Shown here: piece by piece, positions 46,983 to 57,737 of the stretch
How the letters are laid out: every line of letters starts with the position of its first letter
Numbering within the stretch: the stretch's first letter is position 1
From: Byssochlamys sp. IMV 00236
Lineage: Eukaryota > Ascomycota > Eurotiomycetes > Eurotiales > Thermoascaceae
Direction: 5' to 3'
NCBI GenBank assembly: GCA_001931875.2
Contig: MSJH02000669.1
Span: 62,001-126,000, forward strand
DNA length: 64,000 nucleotides
The notes under the pieces: model-generated
Told to the model about the DNA's origin: nothing
Seen by the model: only the letters and a program-made list of their open reading frames with translations
Database searches by the model: none
Position numbers and translations under genes: made by a program

Positions 46983-47697
46983 GTTGGCTTTTTTTTTGTG
47001 GTCTGTCTTGAACCCTTACTCCCTGCTGGACTTTATCTTCGGGCGGGATCGGTGTATTCGATATTGATTTATCGGATGAGGACGGAGATTCGGCTCGAGG
47101 GACGCGCAGTCGAGGCTCGGAGGATATTCTTTAGGGATGGATGGGAATCGGTATCAGATCGGGGAAGCGCTGGGGGAGAAAATTAGCCGCGGACACTAAC
47201 TAGCGCTGTCCATTAAGCGCCGGCCAACCGAAGTCATTGATGATCGTCGCGTGGGCGGTCAGCGACCCCAGGAACGCGCCTTATTTGACAGTAGCAATAA
47301 TAGAGAGAGCACCGAGTGTTCTGAATTATAGTAGTTAGATTTTATATTAAAGCGGAGACTATGTACAATGATCATTGCTTCTGGAGATGCTTGGTTTTTA
47401 TTGAACCAGCTTTTGTGTAGCGTAATTTGACCACAAGGTCCGCATAACTGTACTCCTGTATGTATGGCCATTACCAATAATACCGGGGAGAGCCTCAACC
47501 AGAACAAGGCCTCGACAGTAATGCATAAGAAGCCGGTCAATGGGTAGGATGACCGGGAAAGAGAGCTTCGAAATCCGACATATATAATAGTGCTACCATT
47601 GCCGCCCGAAACGCCACAAACAATGCATCATCACCGGTTTGATCATGAAAGAAAGAAAAAAGAGGGAGATTGACCCGGGTATATCATCTTGAGGGCA
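46983..47697. other. Intergenic region between mL40 and the RING-CH gene
   Basis: About 715 bp. It must hold the mL40 promoter and the 3' UTR of the RING-CH gene, both minus strand. AT-rich patches at 47280-47350; nothing else recognised. Confidence 0.45.
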
Positions 47698-49233
47698 TCA
47701 TCTCCCTACCACCTGCTTCTTTGTTCGGTCATAATTCAGCACTCTCCTCTTCCTGTGCGTCTGCGCTAGCTTCCAGCGGCAGTATAGGATCAGGGCATCC
47801 TTCAACAAGACGAAGAGGCAACCTCCAACAACACTGCGACCCCACCGCGACTGCAGCAGTCCAGGCTTTGCGCGGTCAAAGACAGAGGACGGCGTGGTCC
47901 AGGACCTAGGCAGAATGTACTTCAATATTCCACCCATACCTGCCGATATGGCTGGGAAGAGGAGGGCGCCAAGTATGGTGTCTGCGACATTGCTCGTATC
48001 ATGGATCAAGTCATCATGGCGTCGCCCAAGAAGCGGACCGCCCTGACCGTTCTGGCCCCCTTGAGCCGCTTGTCCACCGGCAGCACCTTGCTGATTATTC
48101 CCCGCTCCAAGACCTAGCATCGCTTGTGGCTGGTCATTGTCATCACCCATGCCAACCTGCAACTCAAGATCAATCTCCATAAGAATCTGTCCATCGCCAA
48201 TGTCTCCTAGCGGTGGCAGTGCTGCATTAGCCGGATCCTGCTGTATATCGGGGTCCTCCGCCTCCCCAGCGCGCGGTTGCACTTCTGCAATCCACTTTCT
48301 CTCAAGCTTTCCAAAGAGTCTGTCGTACAGTGCATTGTAGAAACTCTTGACGTAAGGTAACGCAGCAAAAGTCATGGCAGCACTCGGTGGCCACAGGTCA
48401 ATATCCGCTTCATGTCCACCGGGGCTATGGGTGGCAAAAAACAGCACAGGTATCGCAGGTAGGAGACCCTCCGCGTAACGGGTCCTAGAGAATATCAAGG
48501 CCAGAGGGATGAGCGGCAGACCGAGGTTCAGGGCCGGACTCCATGCCCCATCCACGCTATCCTCGAATATTCGTCTAGCATCTTCCGGGCCAAAGACAAG
48601 ATACAGCGAGTAGACGCCATGTGCGCAACATCCAGCCCAGACGGTCCCAGCCAGCGTAAATACCATTCCCGGCAGCACCAATCTGCCCGCTATCCGCTCC
48701 ATTGAACGAACGAGATCGACGATGTAACTCCGCGGACGCGAGATCACGATTTCCGATTTGCACTGCGGACACAGCATCTTCGCTGCGCCTCCATTCCGCT
48801 TGCGTGATTTCGGGTTCTCCAGATCTGCCAACCAGTCCAGCAAACAAGACTCATGAGCCGTCAAAGCACACGGACACGGCGAGCGCCATTCCGAGCTGAA
48901 CGGCGTATCCTCCGTCTCATCCATATAACAAATCCAACATTTCTTGGGTTCCTCATCCGCAGCATCAACAACCGTAGGCGAGGCCTCAGGCGATACGACC
49001 GTAGCCTCTGACACATCCGCCGGCGTCGGCTCTCTCGAATCCGAATCGCGCGCCGCAGAAGACGGTCTATTCAAGAAGACCGTTTCTGAGTCCTCAAACG
49101 TTTCCGATGACGTTTGGTTCCGATCATTGTTCGCTCCAGAGGAGAACATCTCGTCGTTGCCTGATGTCGAGGGAGCATCCGACGACCTGGACCGGCCGCC
49201 GGCGGCAGTATACCTAGGCGGAAGTGCAGCCAT
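47698..49233 (-). CDS. RING-CH (MARCH-type) membrane E3 ubiquitin ligase
   Basis: An intron-free frame of 511 residues. After a Ser/Asp-rich N-terminus the C4HC3 RING-CH domain covers about 99-158: Cys99, Cys102, Cys120, Cys122, His127, Cys130, Cys155 and Cys158 (CWIC, CPC, AHESC, CPQC), which bind two zinc ions and recruit an E2. Hydrophobic segments follow at about 185-212, 240-255, 265-280, then after a Gln/Gly-rich linker (about 375-405) at 425-445 and 470-490, ending in a basic tail. A RING-CH domain ahead of membrane segments is the MARCH arrangement, so it most likely ubiquitinates membrane proteins in the ER or endosomal system. It is too divergent to equate with budding-yeast Ssm4/Doa10, which is much larger. 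Confidence 0.9.
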   Translation of the reverse strand: MAALPPRYTAAGGRSRSSDAPSTSGNDEMFSSGANNDRNQTSSETFEDSETVFLNRPSSAARDSDSREPTPADVSEATVVSPEASPTVVDAADEEPKKCWICYMDETEDTPFSSEWRSPCPCALTAHESCLLDWLADLENPKSRKRNGGAAKMLCPQCKSEIVISRPRSYIVDLVRSMERIAGRLVLPGMVFTLAGTVWAGCCAHGVYSLYLVFGPEDARRIFEDSVDGAWSPALNLGLPLIPLALIFSRTRYAEGLLPAIPVLFFATHSPGGHEADIDLWPPSAAMTFAALPYVKSFYNALYDRLFGKLERKWIAEVQPRAGEAEDPDIQQDPANAALPPLGDIGDGQILMEIDLELQVGMGDDNDQPQAMLGLGAGNNQQGAAGGQAAQGGQNGQGGPLLGRRHDDLIHDTSNVADTILGALLFPAISAGMGGILKYILPRSWTTPSSVFDRAKPGLLQSRWGRSVVGGCLFVLLKDALILYCRWKLAQTHRKRRVLNYDRTKKQVVGR

Positions 49234-50110
49234 CCTTTCACGACGTTAACTCGGAATGAGATAGTTCAGATAATCTTGGTCTGAATGACCAGAGAAGTCA
49301 TCTCATGTCGTAGCTAGAGAGACGAAGAAAATGGGTGGGATGGAGTGAGTAGCAGGAAAGTGATGCGGAGTGGCCAAATGGAGAGCTGCCTCTCTCAAAT
49401 GAGGGACGGACCGGCTGCGGAGAACGTCAGCGAGACGAATATGGTCACGTGACGAGTGCGGGCAATGCCGAGGTTCGCCGTTGCTTCTGACTAGATATTA
49501 ATTATTCAATGCTAGTTAGCAAATATGGTAGTTAACTAGCTGATTGTGAAATGCCAGGGTTACGCCTTCGTGAACACATGCTTCTACGTAATTTGATCTA
49601 CTATTGGAGAGCATAGAAAGTGCGTCATAGCGCATCTACAGCCTACAGTACTGTGTGCAAGGAAACGAGGAAAGCAGATGAAGTCGTAAGAAACCTTTCA
49701 ATACCCGCTGCTGAATGCAAGATGCTTTTGTAATGCTCCGTTGGAAATGCTATTCCTATATTCCTCCAAATGCGACCGTTCGATACCAAGGCAGGTAAGG
49801 AAATCAGATTATGTACATGATGGTGCTACAAAAACGTTGGCAGAAACTCGAACCCAAGCCTTTGGGGATTATGTGGGAAAAGATCTGAAAAAAGGCCGAG
49901 ATCTTGTTGACATTGTCGTGCTTCGGATCGGTTGATAATTCTTTTTTTGGTTGTTGTTTCTTCTTCTCTCAGAGCCACAAAAGTGCGACTTTTTTGACCC
50001 GCCAAACGCCGTGGATATCAACGGAATATCATCATCAAAGACCAAAGGGCCGCGGTCCAGGAGAGCCGCGGGTTGAGCAAGGAAAAACCGCTAATGTTTC
50101 AATTGAAATT
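49234..50110. other. Intergenic region between ILV2 and the RING-CH gene
   Basis: About 880 bp. The part near 49234-49460 should be the RING-CH promoter, and the part near 49900-50110 the ILV2 3' UTR. No coding frame or repeat is recognised. Confidence 0.45.
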
Positions 50111-52489
50111 TTACTGCAGAAGAGAGGGGTCGGTTCTCGATCTCATCAGTTCCTTCCTCTTCTGTTCCTTGGCTGCAGTAGAAAGTTAGCAAAAGAAAAA
50201 ATTAAATCGAAGGGGGTTAGAATAGACTGAATATGAGACGTACCTTCGTCATATACAAGGAATTCGTGCAGGGCACTTCCAGCCGGCACCATGGGCAGAA
50301 CGGGTACCTTTCGGGCAGTGACAATCTCAAGCAGGGCAGGACCGTCGCTCTCGATGAGCCACTTCAGCTTCTCCTCGACCTCATTAGGCTTCGTGCAGCG
50401 CTGAGCCTGGACACCCATAGATTGCGACAGAAGGACAAAGTCGGGGTTCTTCTGGTGCGTGTGGGCGTAACGATCCTCGTAGAACAGGTTCTGCCACTGC
50501 GTGACCATTCCCTGCTCTTCATTGTTGAGAACGATCACCTTGACTCCGATATTGAACTGCGCAGCGGTCGACAGTTCCGTCAGGGTCATATTGAAGGAGG
50601 CATCACCATCAATGTCAATGACGAGAGCCTCGGGACGCGCCACCTTGGCTCCAATGGCCGCGGGGAGACCGTATCCCATGGTTCCAAGGCCGCCGGAAGT
50701 GATCATGGTGCGCGGGTATCTCCAGCGGAAATGTTGTGCGGTCCACATCTGGTGCTGTCCGACACCGGTCGTGATGACAGTGTGGTCCTTAATGGGGTCC
50801 GTGAGTTCAGAGAGCTTCTCGATGACGGCCTGCGGCTTAATAGGGCCCTCAGAGGTCTGCTTATCGTACAGAGAGAGAGGGAAACGCTTCTTCCAGTCAT
50901 TGATCTGGGCAAACCACTCCGGTCGGTTGGCAACGCGGTTGACCTGAGGAAGTAGGAGGCGCAGGTTGTCCGCGCAGTCTCCCTCAACGGCCTCAGTGGC
51001 CTCAACAACCTTGTTGATGTTCTTCGGCATGACCTCAAAGTGAACAATTCCTCCACGGCCCTCAGATGCGGCCAGCTTGGCCTGAGGCGCGAACTTGGCA
51101 ATGTTACCCGTCACCCGGTCATCAAAACGAGCACCCAGGGCAATGATCAAGTCGGCCTCCTGCATGGCCATGTTGGCGTACGCAGCACCGTGCATACCCA
51201 GCATGTGGAGCGACTTGGGGTCATGCTCATCGAAACCACCAAGACCCTGGAGAGTAGTCGTCACCGGGATGGAAGCCTTGTCAGCCAGCTCCTTGAGAAG
51301 CTGCGGGCCTTCCGGACGAGCCAGCAGACCCTGGCCAACGTAGAGGATTGGCTTCTCGGCGATGTTGACGAGGCGGGCAACGCGGGTCATGGTGTTTTCA
51401 AGCTCCTTTCTGCTGAGCTCACGAGCAGCCAGGGTGGCTGCGCTGGGGTGGGAGGGAAGGGTGCTGGCCATGGGGATGGGCTTCCTGAGGATACCAGCCG
51501 TGATATCCTTGGGAAGGTCAACGAGGACGGGGCCAGGACGGCCGCTGGTAGCAATCTCAAAGGCCTCCTTGATCCGTCGAGGGAGCTCCGCAACGTTCTT
51601 GACCATGACATTCCACTTGGTGCATGCCCGAGAGATGCCGACCACGTCGGCCTCCTGGAACGCATCGGTACCAATCGCGGTTGTCGGCACCTGGCCACAG
51701 AAGACCACCATGGGCGTACCATCGGAGAGAGCATCCTGCATGGGAGTAACGACGTTTGTCGCTCCAGGGCCGGAAGTGACGAGGACAACGCCAGGCTTGC
51801 CCGAAGCCCTAGCGTAACCCTCGGCCATGTGACCAGCACCTTGTTCATGGCGCGGGAGGACGAAGTCGAAGTGTTTCGAATTGTAGATAGCATCGAAGAC
51901 TGGGAGGATTGCACCACCGGGGTAACCAACTGAGTCAGATGTTAGCACGAGAGTCCATATCCATCTAGAGCCAAGCATAAGAGGACGAGTCATGACTCAC
52001 AGATATGCTTCACGCCCTGACGGAGCATCATCTCGTGGAAGATCTCTCCACCACTGAGTCCGATGAAGCTGTTCACACGAGTGTCATTAATCATTCTGCT
52101 TCTCCTGGAGGGCAGGGGATCGAGGAAACATACGAGTCATCCAGCTCGGGCACAGGACGGTTCTGCAGCGGTGCTGGCTCATTGCGCCGGGTATCCTGAT
52201 TGAACGCGGGACTGGGAACAGGTCTGGCTTGACTGTGGAAGCAACATCAGTACGGGCTCAATGGATTGACAGTGTTATCGGTCTGATCATCTACTCACCC
52301 TGCGGTCGCCGTCGCCGTACTCTGACCACGCTTGGAGGTCTCAATGGACGAGGAGCGCTGAGCCGAGGAGCGGTGGGGCGTGATGGCCGCAGCCAGAGGA
52401 GAGGCGGAAAAGCTCCTTCGACCAGCAGCGAGATACCGCTGGCCCTGGAGAGTGCGCAGAGCACCCTTGGATGATCTCAACGGCATCAT
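50111..52489 (-). CDS. ILV2: Acetolactate (acetohydroxyacid) synthase catalytic subunit
   Basis: Five exons on the minus strand: 52299-52489, 52134-52232, 52001-52068, 50244-51929 and 50111-50172, giving 701 residues. The enzyme is the thiamine-diphosphate and FAD-dependent first common step of Ile/Val synthesis in mitochondria. The N-terminus (MMPLRSSKGALRTLQGQRYL) is Arg/Ser-rich like a targeting sequence. Motifs: GYPGGAILPVFDAIYNS, the catalytic Glu in PRHEQGAGHMAEGYARASGK, GPGATNVVTPMQDA, ALGARFDDRVTGN, and the cofactor site IDGDASFNMTLTELSTA followed by LNNEEQGMVTQWQNLFYEDR. The short last exon gives AKEQKRKELMRSRTDPSLLQ. Exon junctions rebuild KHI-F-GYPGG. It is divergent from GAL1, and its upstream region holds amino-acid-control type sites. 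Confidence 0.96.
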
Positions 52490-52625
52490 CTTGACCACGG
52501 ACGATTGCCAACCCGGGAGGATAGGATGGAGGAAGGAGAAGAGCGGCCAGCGATGAGCAGTAGTGAAGAGTCGCCGCCGTCGTCTTTTGGCAGGAATGGG
52601 GAAAAATAATTATCGAGTCTAGCGG

Positions 52626-52893
52626 CGACTCATTTTGCTCATGACTCTTCGATTTGCCGCGCTCCTATTGGCCGGTGGCAGGCGGAAGCGAGTACCCGGG
52701 CCGATTATCGGACGGCGGCAGGAAGCAAGGCTGCCATTGGCCTGTTAGAGCCCGGCAGTCGGAGCGTTCTCGGTGAGGGCTCGGTGTTTGATGATCATTA
52801 TTATTGTTGTTATTATTGTTATGCAGACTCCAGAGTCAAGAAACACCAAGAGATCGCCCGATTCTTTGCGGGGAAAGTATAAATCCTGAGTCA
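52626..52893. promoter_or_regulatory. TGA(C/G)TCA-type amino-acid-control sites upstream of ILV2
   Basis: A perfect TGAGTCA lies at 52887-52893, about 400 bp upstream of the ILV2 start. Two 6-of-7 matches are nearer: CGACTCA at 52626-52632 and TGACTCT at 52642-52648. This palindrome is the binding site of Gcn4 and its filamentous-fungal counterpart CpcA, which induce amino-acid synthesis genes on starvation. The sites are seen; their use is inferred from the known regulation of ILV genes. They could also serve GAL1, whose start is farther away. Confidence 0.5.
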
Positions 52894-53522
52894 CGAGTGG
52901 TTATTCCAGGAATAATCCAGGGCAGCAGTAACTAAGTTAACTACTAGCTTCTCAATCTACTACTACTGTACTAAATTCTAAGCCCATGTAAAATACTACT
53001 AATAATAATAATAGTATGCCGGACGGAGGGAATCGGACTCCAGCCACAGTAGAGCAGGAGACAATGGAGCAATCCGGAAAAGCACGGTCCTGTGCTCATG
53101 CGATCTTATCGTTCCCACCACATCCAACTTGGATATGATCATGATGGCGATGATTGATGATGATGATCATAGCTCTTGAATGCCCTCGTCGGTGGTCTGA
53201 CAAAATGCTCCAGACTCCACGGTGGCATCGTCGCATGCTGGCCCGTAGAACTGAAGACTCTACCAACCGCTGGTGGGGTTCCCCGTGGGTAAGGAGACCC
53301 TAACGAAATACTACGTACCACGAGCCTCACGAGGTCACCTGTGGTCTGGTCTTTTCACGCGCTCTGCTCGACCGGATTATAACTGACGCTTATCGATCCT
53401 GCATAGCCTTGCAGTGGTGGTTTTGCTTGATAACTATCTCACATCAGATAATAATAATAGATCCCCTTACCCCAAAGCGCGTTTGATAGTTCTCTAGTCC
53501 CCAGCGCAGAAGCAACCCCGCC
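52894..53522. other. Upstream region of GAL1
   Basis: The GAL1 half of the ILV2/GAL1 divergent region. It contains short (AAT)n/(TAG)n tracts near 52990-53015, a (GAT)n patch near 53148-53170, and a (AAT)n patch just before the GAL1 leader. No galactose-specific regulator site could be named with confidence. Confidence 0.4.
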
Positions 53523-55221
53523 ATGGCAACCCCGCAGGAACTCGTCCCCCAGACGGAATCCATCGCAGAGATCTATGCGACAGACGACGCATCTGCACAG
53601 TCGATTTCGCCAGAGATCAAAGCCCGCTGGCATGGTCTGGTATCGCAGTTTACAAAGCTTTATGGTCACCGGCCTGACTTTGTCGCCCGGAGTCCCGGCC
53701 GGGTCAACATCATCGGAGAGCACATCGACTACTCCCTGTACGATGTCCTCCCTACCGCGGTCAGCGTCGATATGATCATTGCAGCCAAAGCTATCCCGAC
53801 GACAGGGACGGAACCTTTCGTCAAGATCGCGAACACGAATCCTCAGAAGTTTCCCACTCGTGAATTCACCTTCCCCGTCGACAGAGACGTCGAGATTGAC
53901 CCCAAGCATCACGAATGGATCAATTACTTCAAGGCGGGCTTGAGAGGAGCGCTGCAATTCCTTCGCAAGAAGAATGAGGGATCCTCGTTCGTCCCATCCA
54001 GTCTGGAGCTCCTGATCGACGGCAACGTGCCGCCAGGTGGTGGTATCTCCAGCAGTGCTGCCTTTGTTTGCTCCAGTGCCTTGACTACCATGAAGGCCAA
54101 CAAGCACGACGTCTCAAAGCAGGAACTCCTCGACCTTGCGGTGGTTTCTGAGCGTGCTGTTGGTGTTTACTCCGGAGGGTAAGCATTGTTCCCAGAGATT
54201 TGTCTGAAGGTCATTGACTGACTTGCTCTTCAACCCCCCAGAATGGACCAGGCTGCCTCCATCTTCTCCCGCCGGGGCTATCTGCTCTACACACAATTCT
54301 TCCCCAAGTTTGCCGTCCAGCACGTTCCGGTACCCAAGGCGGACCACGAGATTACCTTCCTGATGGCCCAGAGTTTCGTGACGTCAAACAAGGCCGAGAC
54401 AGCCCCGCGACACTACAACCTGCGCGTGGCCGAGTGTACCTTGGCCGCGGTGGTCCTGGCCAAGATGCACGGCGTTACCCTGGAAAAGGATAGCAGCTCC
54501 CTGGGCTACAGCTTGCGCAACTTCCACGAGGAGTTCATGCGGAAGGAGGGTCGTCTGCAGGACCCTCTCGAGTACCAGCTCGATTCAGTCATCCAAGACG
54601 CTGCGGAGCGTCTCTCCCAGGAACAGGGCTACACCCGCGAGGAGATTGCTAAGCTTCTCGACATCACTGTGCCTGAGCTCGAATCTAAATTCCTGTCCGC
54701 CTTCCCTGTGCAGGCGGAGCGATTCCTCCTTCGCCAGCGTGCGCTGCATTGCTTCAAGGAGGCTCGCCGCGTGCTTGACTTTAAGGCTTGCCTGTCCGGA
54801 ACGGAGAAGCTGGATGAGAAGCACATTACCTATCTGGGACAGCTTCTGAACGAATCCCAGGCCTCGTGCCGCACTGATTACGACTGCAGCTGTCCCGAGG
54901 TGGACGAAATCTGCGCCATTGCCCGCCGCGCTGGGACCTGGGGTAGCCGTCTCACCGGTGCAGGATGGGGAGGCTGCACCGTCCACATGCTGCCGCAGAA
55001 CAAGGTCGAAGCCGTCACCAAGGCTCTCCGCGAGGAATACTACCTCAAGCACTTCCCCGATATTAGCGAGGAGATGCTGGGTCATGCCATGGTCATCAGT
55101 AAACCCTCTAACGGATCCTTCCTGTATGTGCCGTCCCATCATACTACTGAGTATGTGACCTTTTGCTAACCGTGATCAATGCAGGGCTTTCGGTGCCGCC
55201 ATCGATCAGGTGGAAGTCTAA
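53523..55221 (+). CDS. GAL1: Galactokinase
   Basis: Three exons, 53523-54178, 54242-55123 and 55185-55221, give 524 residues. Galactokinase phosphorylates galactose at C1 with ATP, the entry step of the Leloir pathway, in the cytosol. The three GHMP motifs are visible: the galactokinase signature GRVNIIGEHIDY (59-70), the ATP-binding VPPGGGISSSAAF (169-181), and GSRLTGAGWGGCTV (from 453). Motif two retains the Gly-Ser-Ser-Ala needed for phosphate binding, so it reads as an active enzyme rather than a Gal3-like sensor. The last exon encodes only AFGAAIDQVEV. It diverges from ILV2 across 1033 bp, an unrelated pathway. Confidence 0.96.
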
Positions 55222-55878
55222 ATCTAAATGAAGTACATAGGCTGTAGTACTGATACACTACTTATTCATGACCATAGAAGCCGACCAAATCTGCTTCTAT
55301 TGTCTTTCTCATTGGTAGATCCATTCTAGTTCTGAGATATCATCTGTGCGCTCAGAGTCCAATTGGAACATTGGCTCCAAACCCCGCAAAATAGCATACC
55401 CAACGATTTCCTCTCATGCAATGCGAAATGTATATACACGTGATAGACCGCTCATCTTACTCTTCCTGCGCTGGAATCTGCTTCCAGCCGGTCACGCAAC
55501 TGTTCCCCCTGTGCAATGTCCTCTCCGGCGACACCGAGATGCAAGATCTAGAATGGTCTCTTTAGATCTCATTGTCTCCAGTAAAGGCGTGACGCACACG
55601 GACTGCCAGCAAATCATTGGAGTCTCCTTGGGCTGCAGTGTTCGGTCCCGAGCGGCCCTTAGAAGACTCAGATCATGCCACTGCAAAGCGGGCAGCATAG
55701 CGTAAACAAACGATCCCCGATATCCCGGGGACATCGTATGCTGCGATACCGGCACTTTGCAGTTCGACCCTGTGTCAAACGCAAAGAAGGCTTCCTTGTG
55801 CCGTTGTTCCTCGTAGACTCCGCACTCTCAATGAGAGTATATTCTTCCGAATCACCATCCAAGGCATGAATAGAGTAG
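55222..55878. other. Convergent 3' flanks of GAL1 and RNH202
   Basis: About 660 bp between converging stop codons. No gene, repeat or RNA is recognised; small frames on both strands have no protein character. Confidence 0.5.
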
Positions 55879-57198
55879 TCACGATTTCTTCTTAGCAGCA
55901 GCCGCTTTACCAAAGAAATCACTCATCTTCTTCATCCCGCTAGTATCGACTTTCTTCAAGTCTTTAACCCCACGCGACTGGCCCGCTTTTTTCTTCTTCT
56001 CTTCCTCTTCCTTGCGCCGCTTCTTCTCCGCTCGTGATTCGGCCGCGTCTACATCATCGTCGTCCGCAGACCGCTTGCGACTGAAGTCTCCGAAGGACCG
56101 CGAGGCGAGCGCTTCCGCGCGCAGGTCTGCGATGCGCTTGAGCTCGTCTGTGAGCGGTTTGAAATCAATAGGGCTTTCGGGAGACGTAAGGATCTTTTCA
56201 ATCTGAGCTGAGATGTGAGGAGGAAGGTAGGAAGATTGCATGAATGAGAGCGCGGTCCGGATACGAAGTAAGCGCGGGATGCTGTCGTCTGGAGACGGCG
56301 ATTGGATGGCTGAAGGCTGTGTAGCGGGCGTGGAAGCATCCAAGGGAGTTGAGATCGATGTTGCAGCAGTCGCTGCGCTAGATTGAGTCTCTGCTCTCTC
56401 TAGCCCTGGTCTATCCTGCGACTCGGCTGCGGGGGTGTCGCTGTCGGATTTCGTTTCAGCCGTGACGACGTCGTCGCGCGTCACGCTCATCAGTGGTGTT
56501 TCCAAGGCCTGGCGAATAAATCGCTCTTCCAGACTTGTTGGAAGGCCCTGCGCTACCATGCGTTCTGCCTTGGAGATCAGCTCCTTGAGCAGCTTCTCCT
56601 CGCTCAGACGGAACATCTTCTCATCGCCTGCTTCCACCGTGTCGCAGATCGATTCCATCCGCTTCTCTAGAAGACCTCGAAAGGACGCATTGTAGAGGAT
56701 GTAGCGAAGATGGTCATGCATTTCATCTTGAGAGTCAAGAATATCGTCCAGCGGCTGGAACAGCCCCTTGGCGGAGTTTGTCTTTGATGCAGGCGGCGAG
56801 AGTATGGGAAGGATGAAGAAGATACTGTCAACAGGCGTTGCGATTAATAGCTCCGCCGTCTTGGTAAGGGACCCCGCCGGACGCTTTTCGTCGCCATTCG
56901 CTTTGGTGGACGTGTTATCTCTCTTATGTGTGAAGAGGATACTCCGCGGGATATGCGGCTGAGATGCGACCACCGTAAACTCGTACAAGCCCAATTGGGG
57001 GCAGAAGAAATAACGGTTCAATTCGCCGGTACTCGGATTCGGTAACGTGAGGAATCTCGCATCGTTGCTGGCCTTCGAGGGCAGGATGAATGTCTTGCTC
57101 GGCCTCTCCGCAGGCGTCAATGTCTTCTTCGATGGCTGCTCTGTCTCCGGCTTCTCTTCTGCTGATGACCCCTTAGGGCCGTTGGCTCTCGTTCTCAT
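55879..57198 (-). CDS. RNH202: Ribonuclease H2 subunit B (Rnh202-like)
   Basis: An intron-free frame of 439 residues from ATG 57198 (MRTRANGPKG). The open frame continues upstream to 57330, but those 44 residues do not resemble the family and are probably leader. RNase H2 removes ribonucleotides and RNA from DNA in the nucleus; subunit B is a structural partner that links the enzyme to PCNA. Family segments are FLTLPNPSTGELNRYFFCP, LYEFTVVASQPHIPRSILF, then IATPVDSIFFILPIL and LDSQDEMHDHLRYILYN. The last 18 residues include MKKMSDFF (422-429), a PCNA-interacting PIP-like motif comparable to that of human RNASEH2B. The C-terminal third is Lys/Glu-rich. It is head-to-head with MCM10 across 539 bp. 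Confidence 0.92.
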   Translation of the reverse strand: MRTRANGPKGSSAEEKPETEQPSKKTLTPAERPSKTFILPSKASNDARFLTLPNPSTGELNRYFFCPQLGLYEFTVVASQPHIPRSILFTHKRDNTSTKANGDEKRPAGSLTKTAELLIATPVDSIFFILPILSPPASKTNSAKGLFQPLDDILDSQDEMHDHLRYILYNASFRGLLEKRMESICDTVEAGDEKMFRLSEEKLLKELISKAERMVAQGLPTSLEERFIRQALETPLMSVTRDDVVTAETKSDSDTPAAESQDRPGLERAETQSSAATAATSISTPLDASTPATQPSAIQSPSPDDSIPRLLRIRTALSFMQSSYLPPHISAQIEKILTSPESPIDFKPLTDELKRIADLRAEALASRSFGDFSRKRSADDDDVDAAESRAEKKRRKEEEEKKKKAGQSRGVKDLKKVDTSGMKKMSDFFGKAAAAKKKS

Positions 57199-57345
57199 GG
57201 TGATATCTGTAAACAATAAGCTCCTGTGGATCCTAAGACAGTGTGTAAGAGGTGCCCTTGGAGCAATTGGCGACGTGCTTGGGTGTTCAACGCTGGATGC
57301 ACAATTGTACTGTAGATCTAGACTGCCCATTAATTAACGTTCCCG

Positions 57346-57368
57346 ACGCGACACGCGATGGAACGCGC
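57346..57368. promoter_or_regulatory. Cluster of three ACGCG (MCB-like) cores
   Basis: ACGCGA at 57346-57351, ACGCGA at 57353-57358 and ACGCGC at 57363-57368 lie in 23 bp, about 150 bp from the RNH202 start and 370 bp from MCM10. The MCB core ACGCG(T) is bound by the MBF complex in yeasts, which drives G1/S expression of replication genes. The sites are seen; MBF use here is inferred from the identity of the two flanking genes. Confidence 0.45.
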
Positions 57369-57737
57369 TTCTCCGTCCCCGCAGCCGATCCAACCAAACC
57401 GCAGCTGGAAAAGTGACAAGCCACATTCTCCATTCGCAGGAGGCGCTGAATTGTCGGCGCTGAAATCAGACTGTTCCACCAATTCTGATAGCTCTGTGCC
57501 TTTGTGATTTTATGGAATAAGAGCGCGACTTGACGGTCCGGCTATATCGAGCTCGAAAGCTGTCAGTCAAGGATGTGGAGGGGGTAAATTCATTTGCCCG
57601 CACGTCTACTTACTGTACCAGCGATAATGGGAAGGGAGCACGGATAAGGGACGAAATAATATCTTGATCATTGGAGAATACAACCGGGAAAGACAGCGCA
57701 AGAGGGGTCCCATCTGCGGTCCGTCTGCGATGACACA

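Noticed and set aside
50233..51933. Long plus-strand frames opposite ILV2
   Set aside because: They are antisense shadows of the strongly conserved acetolactate synthase exon.
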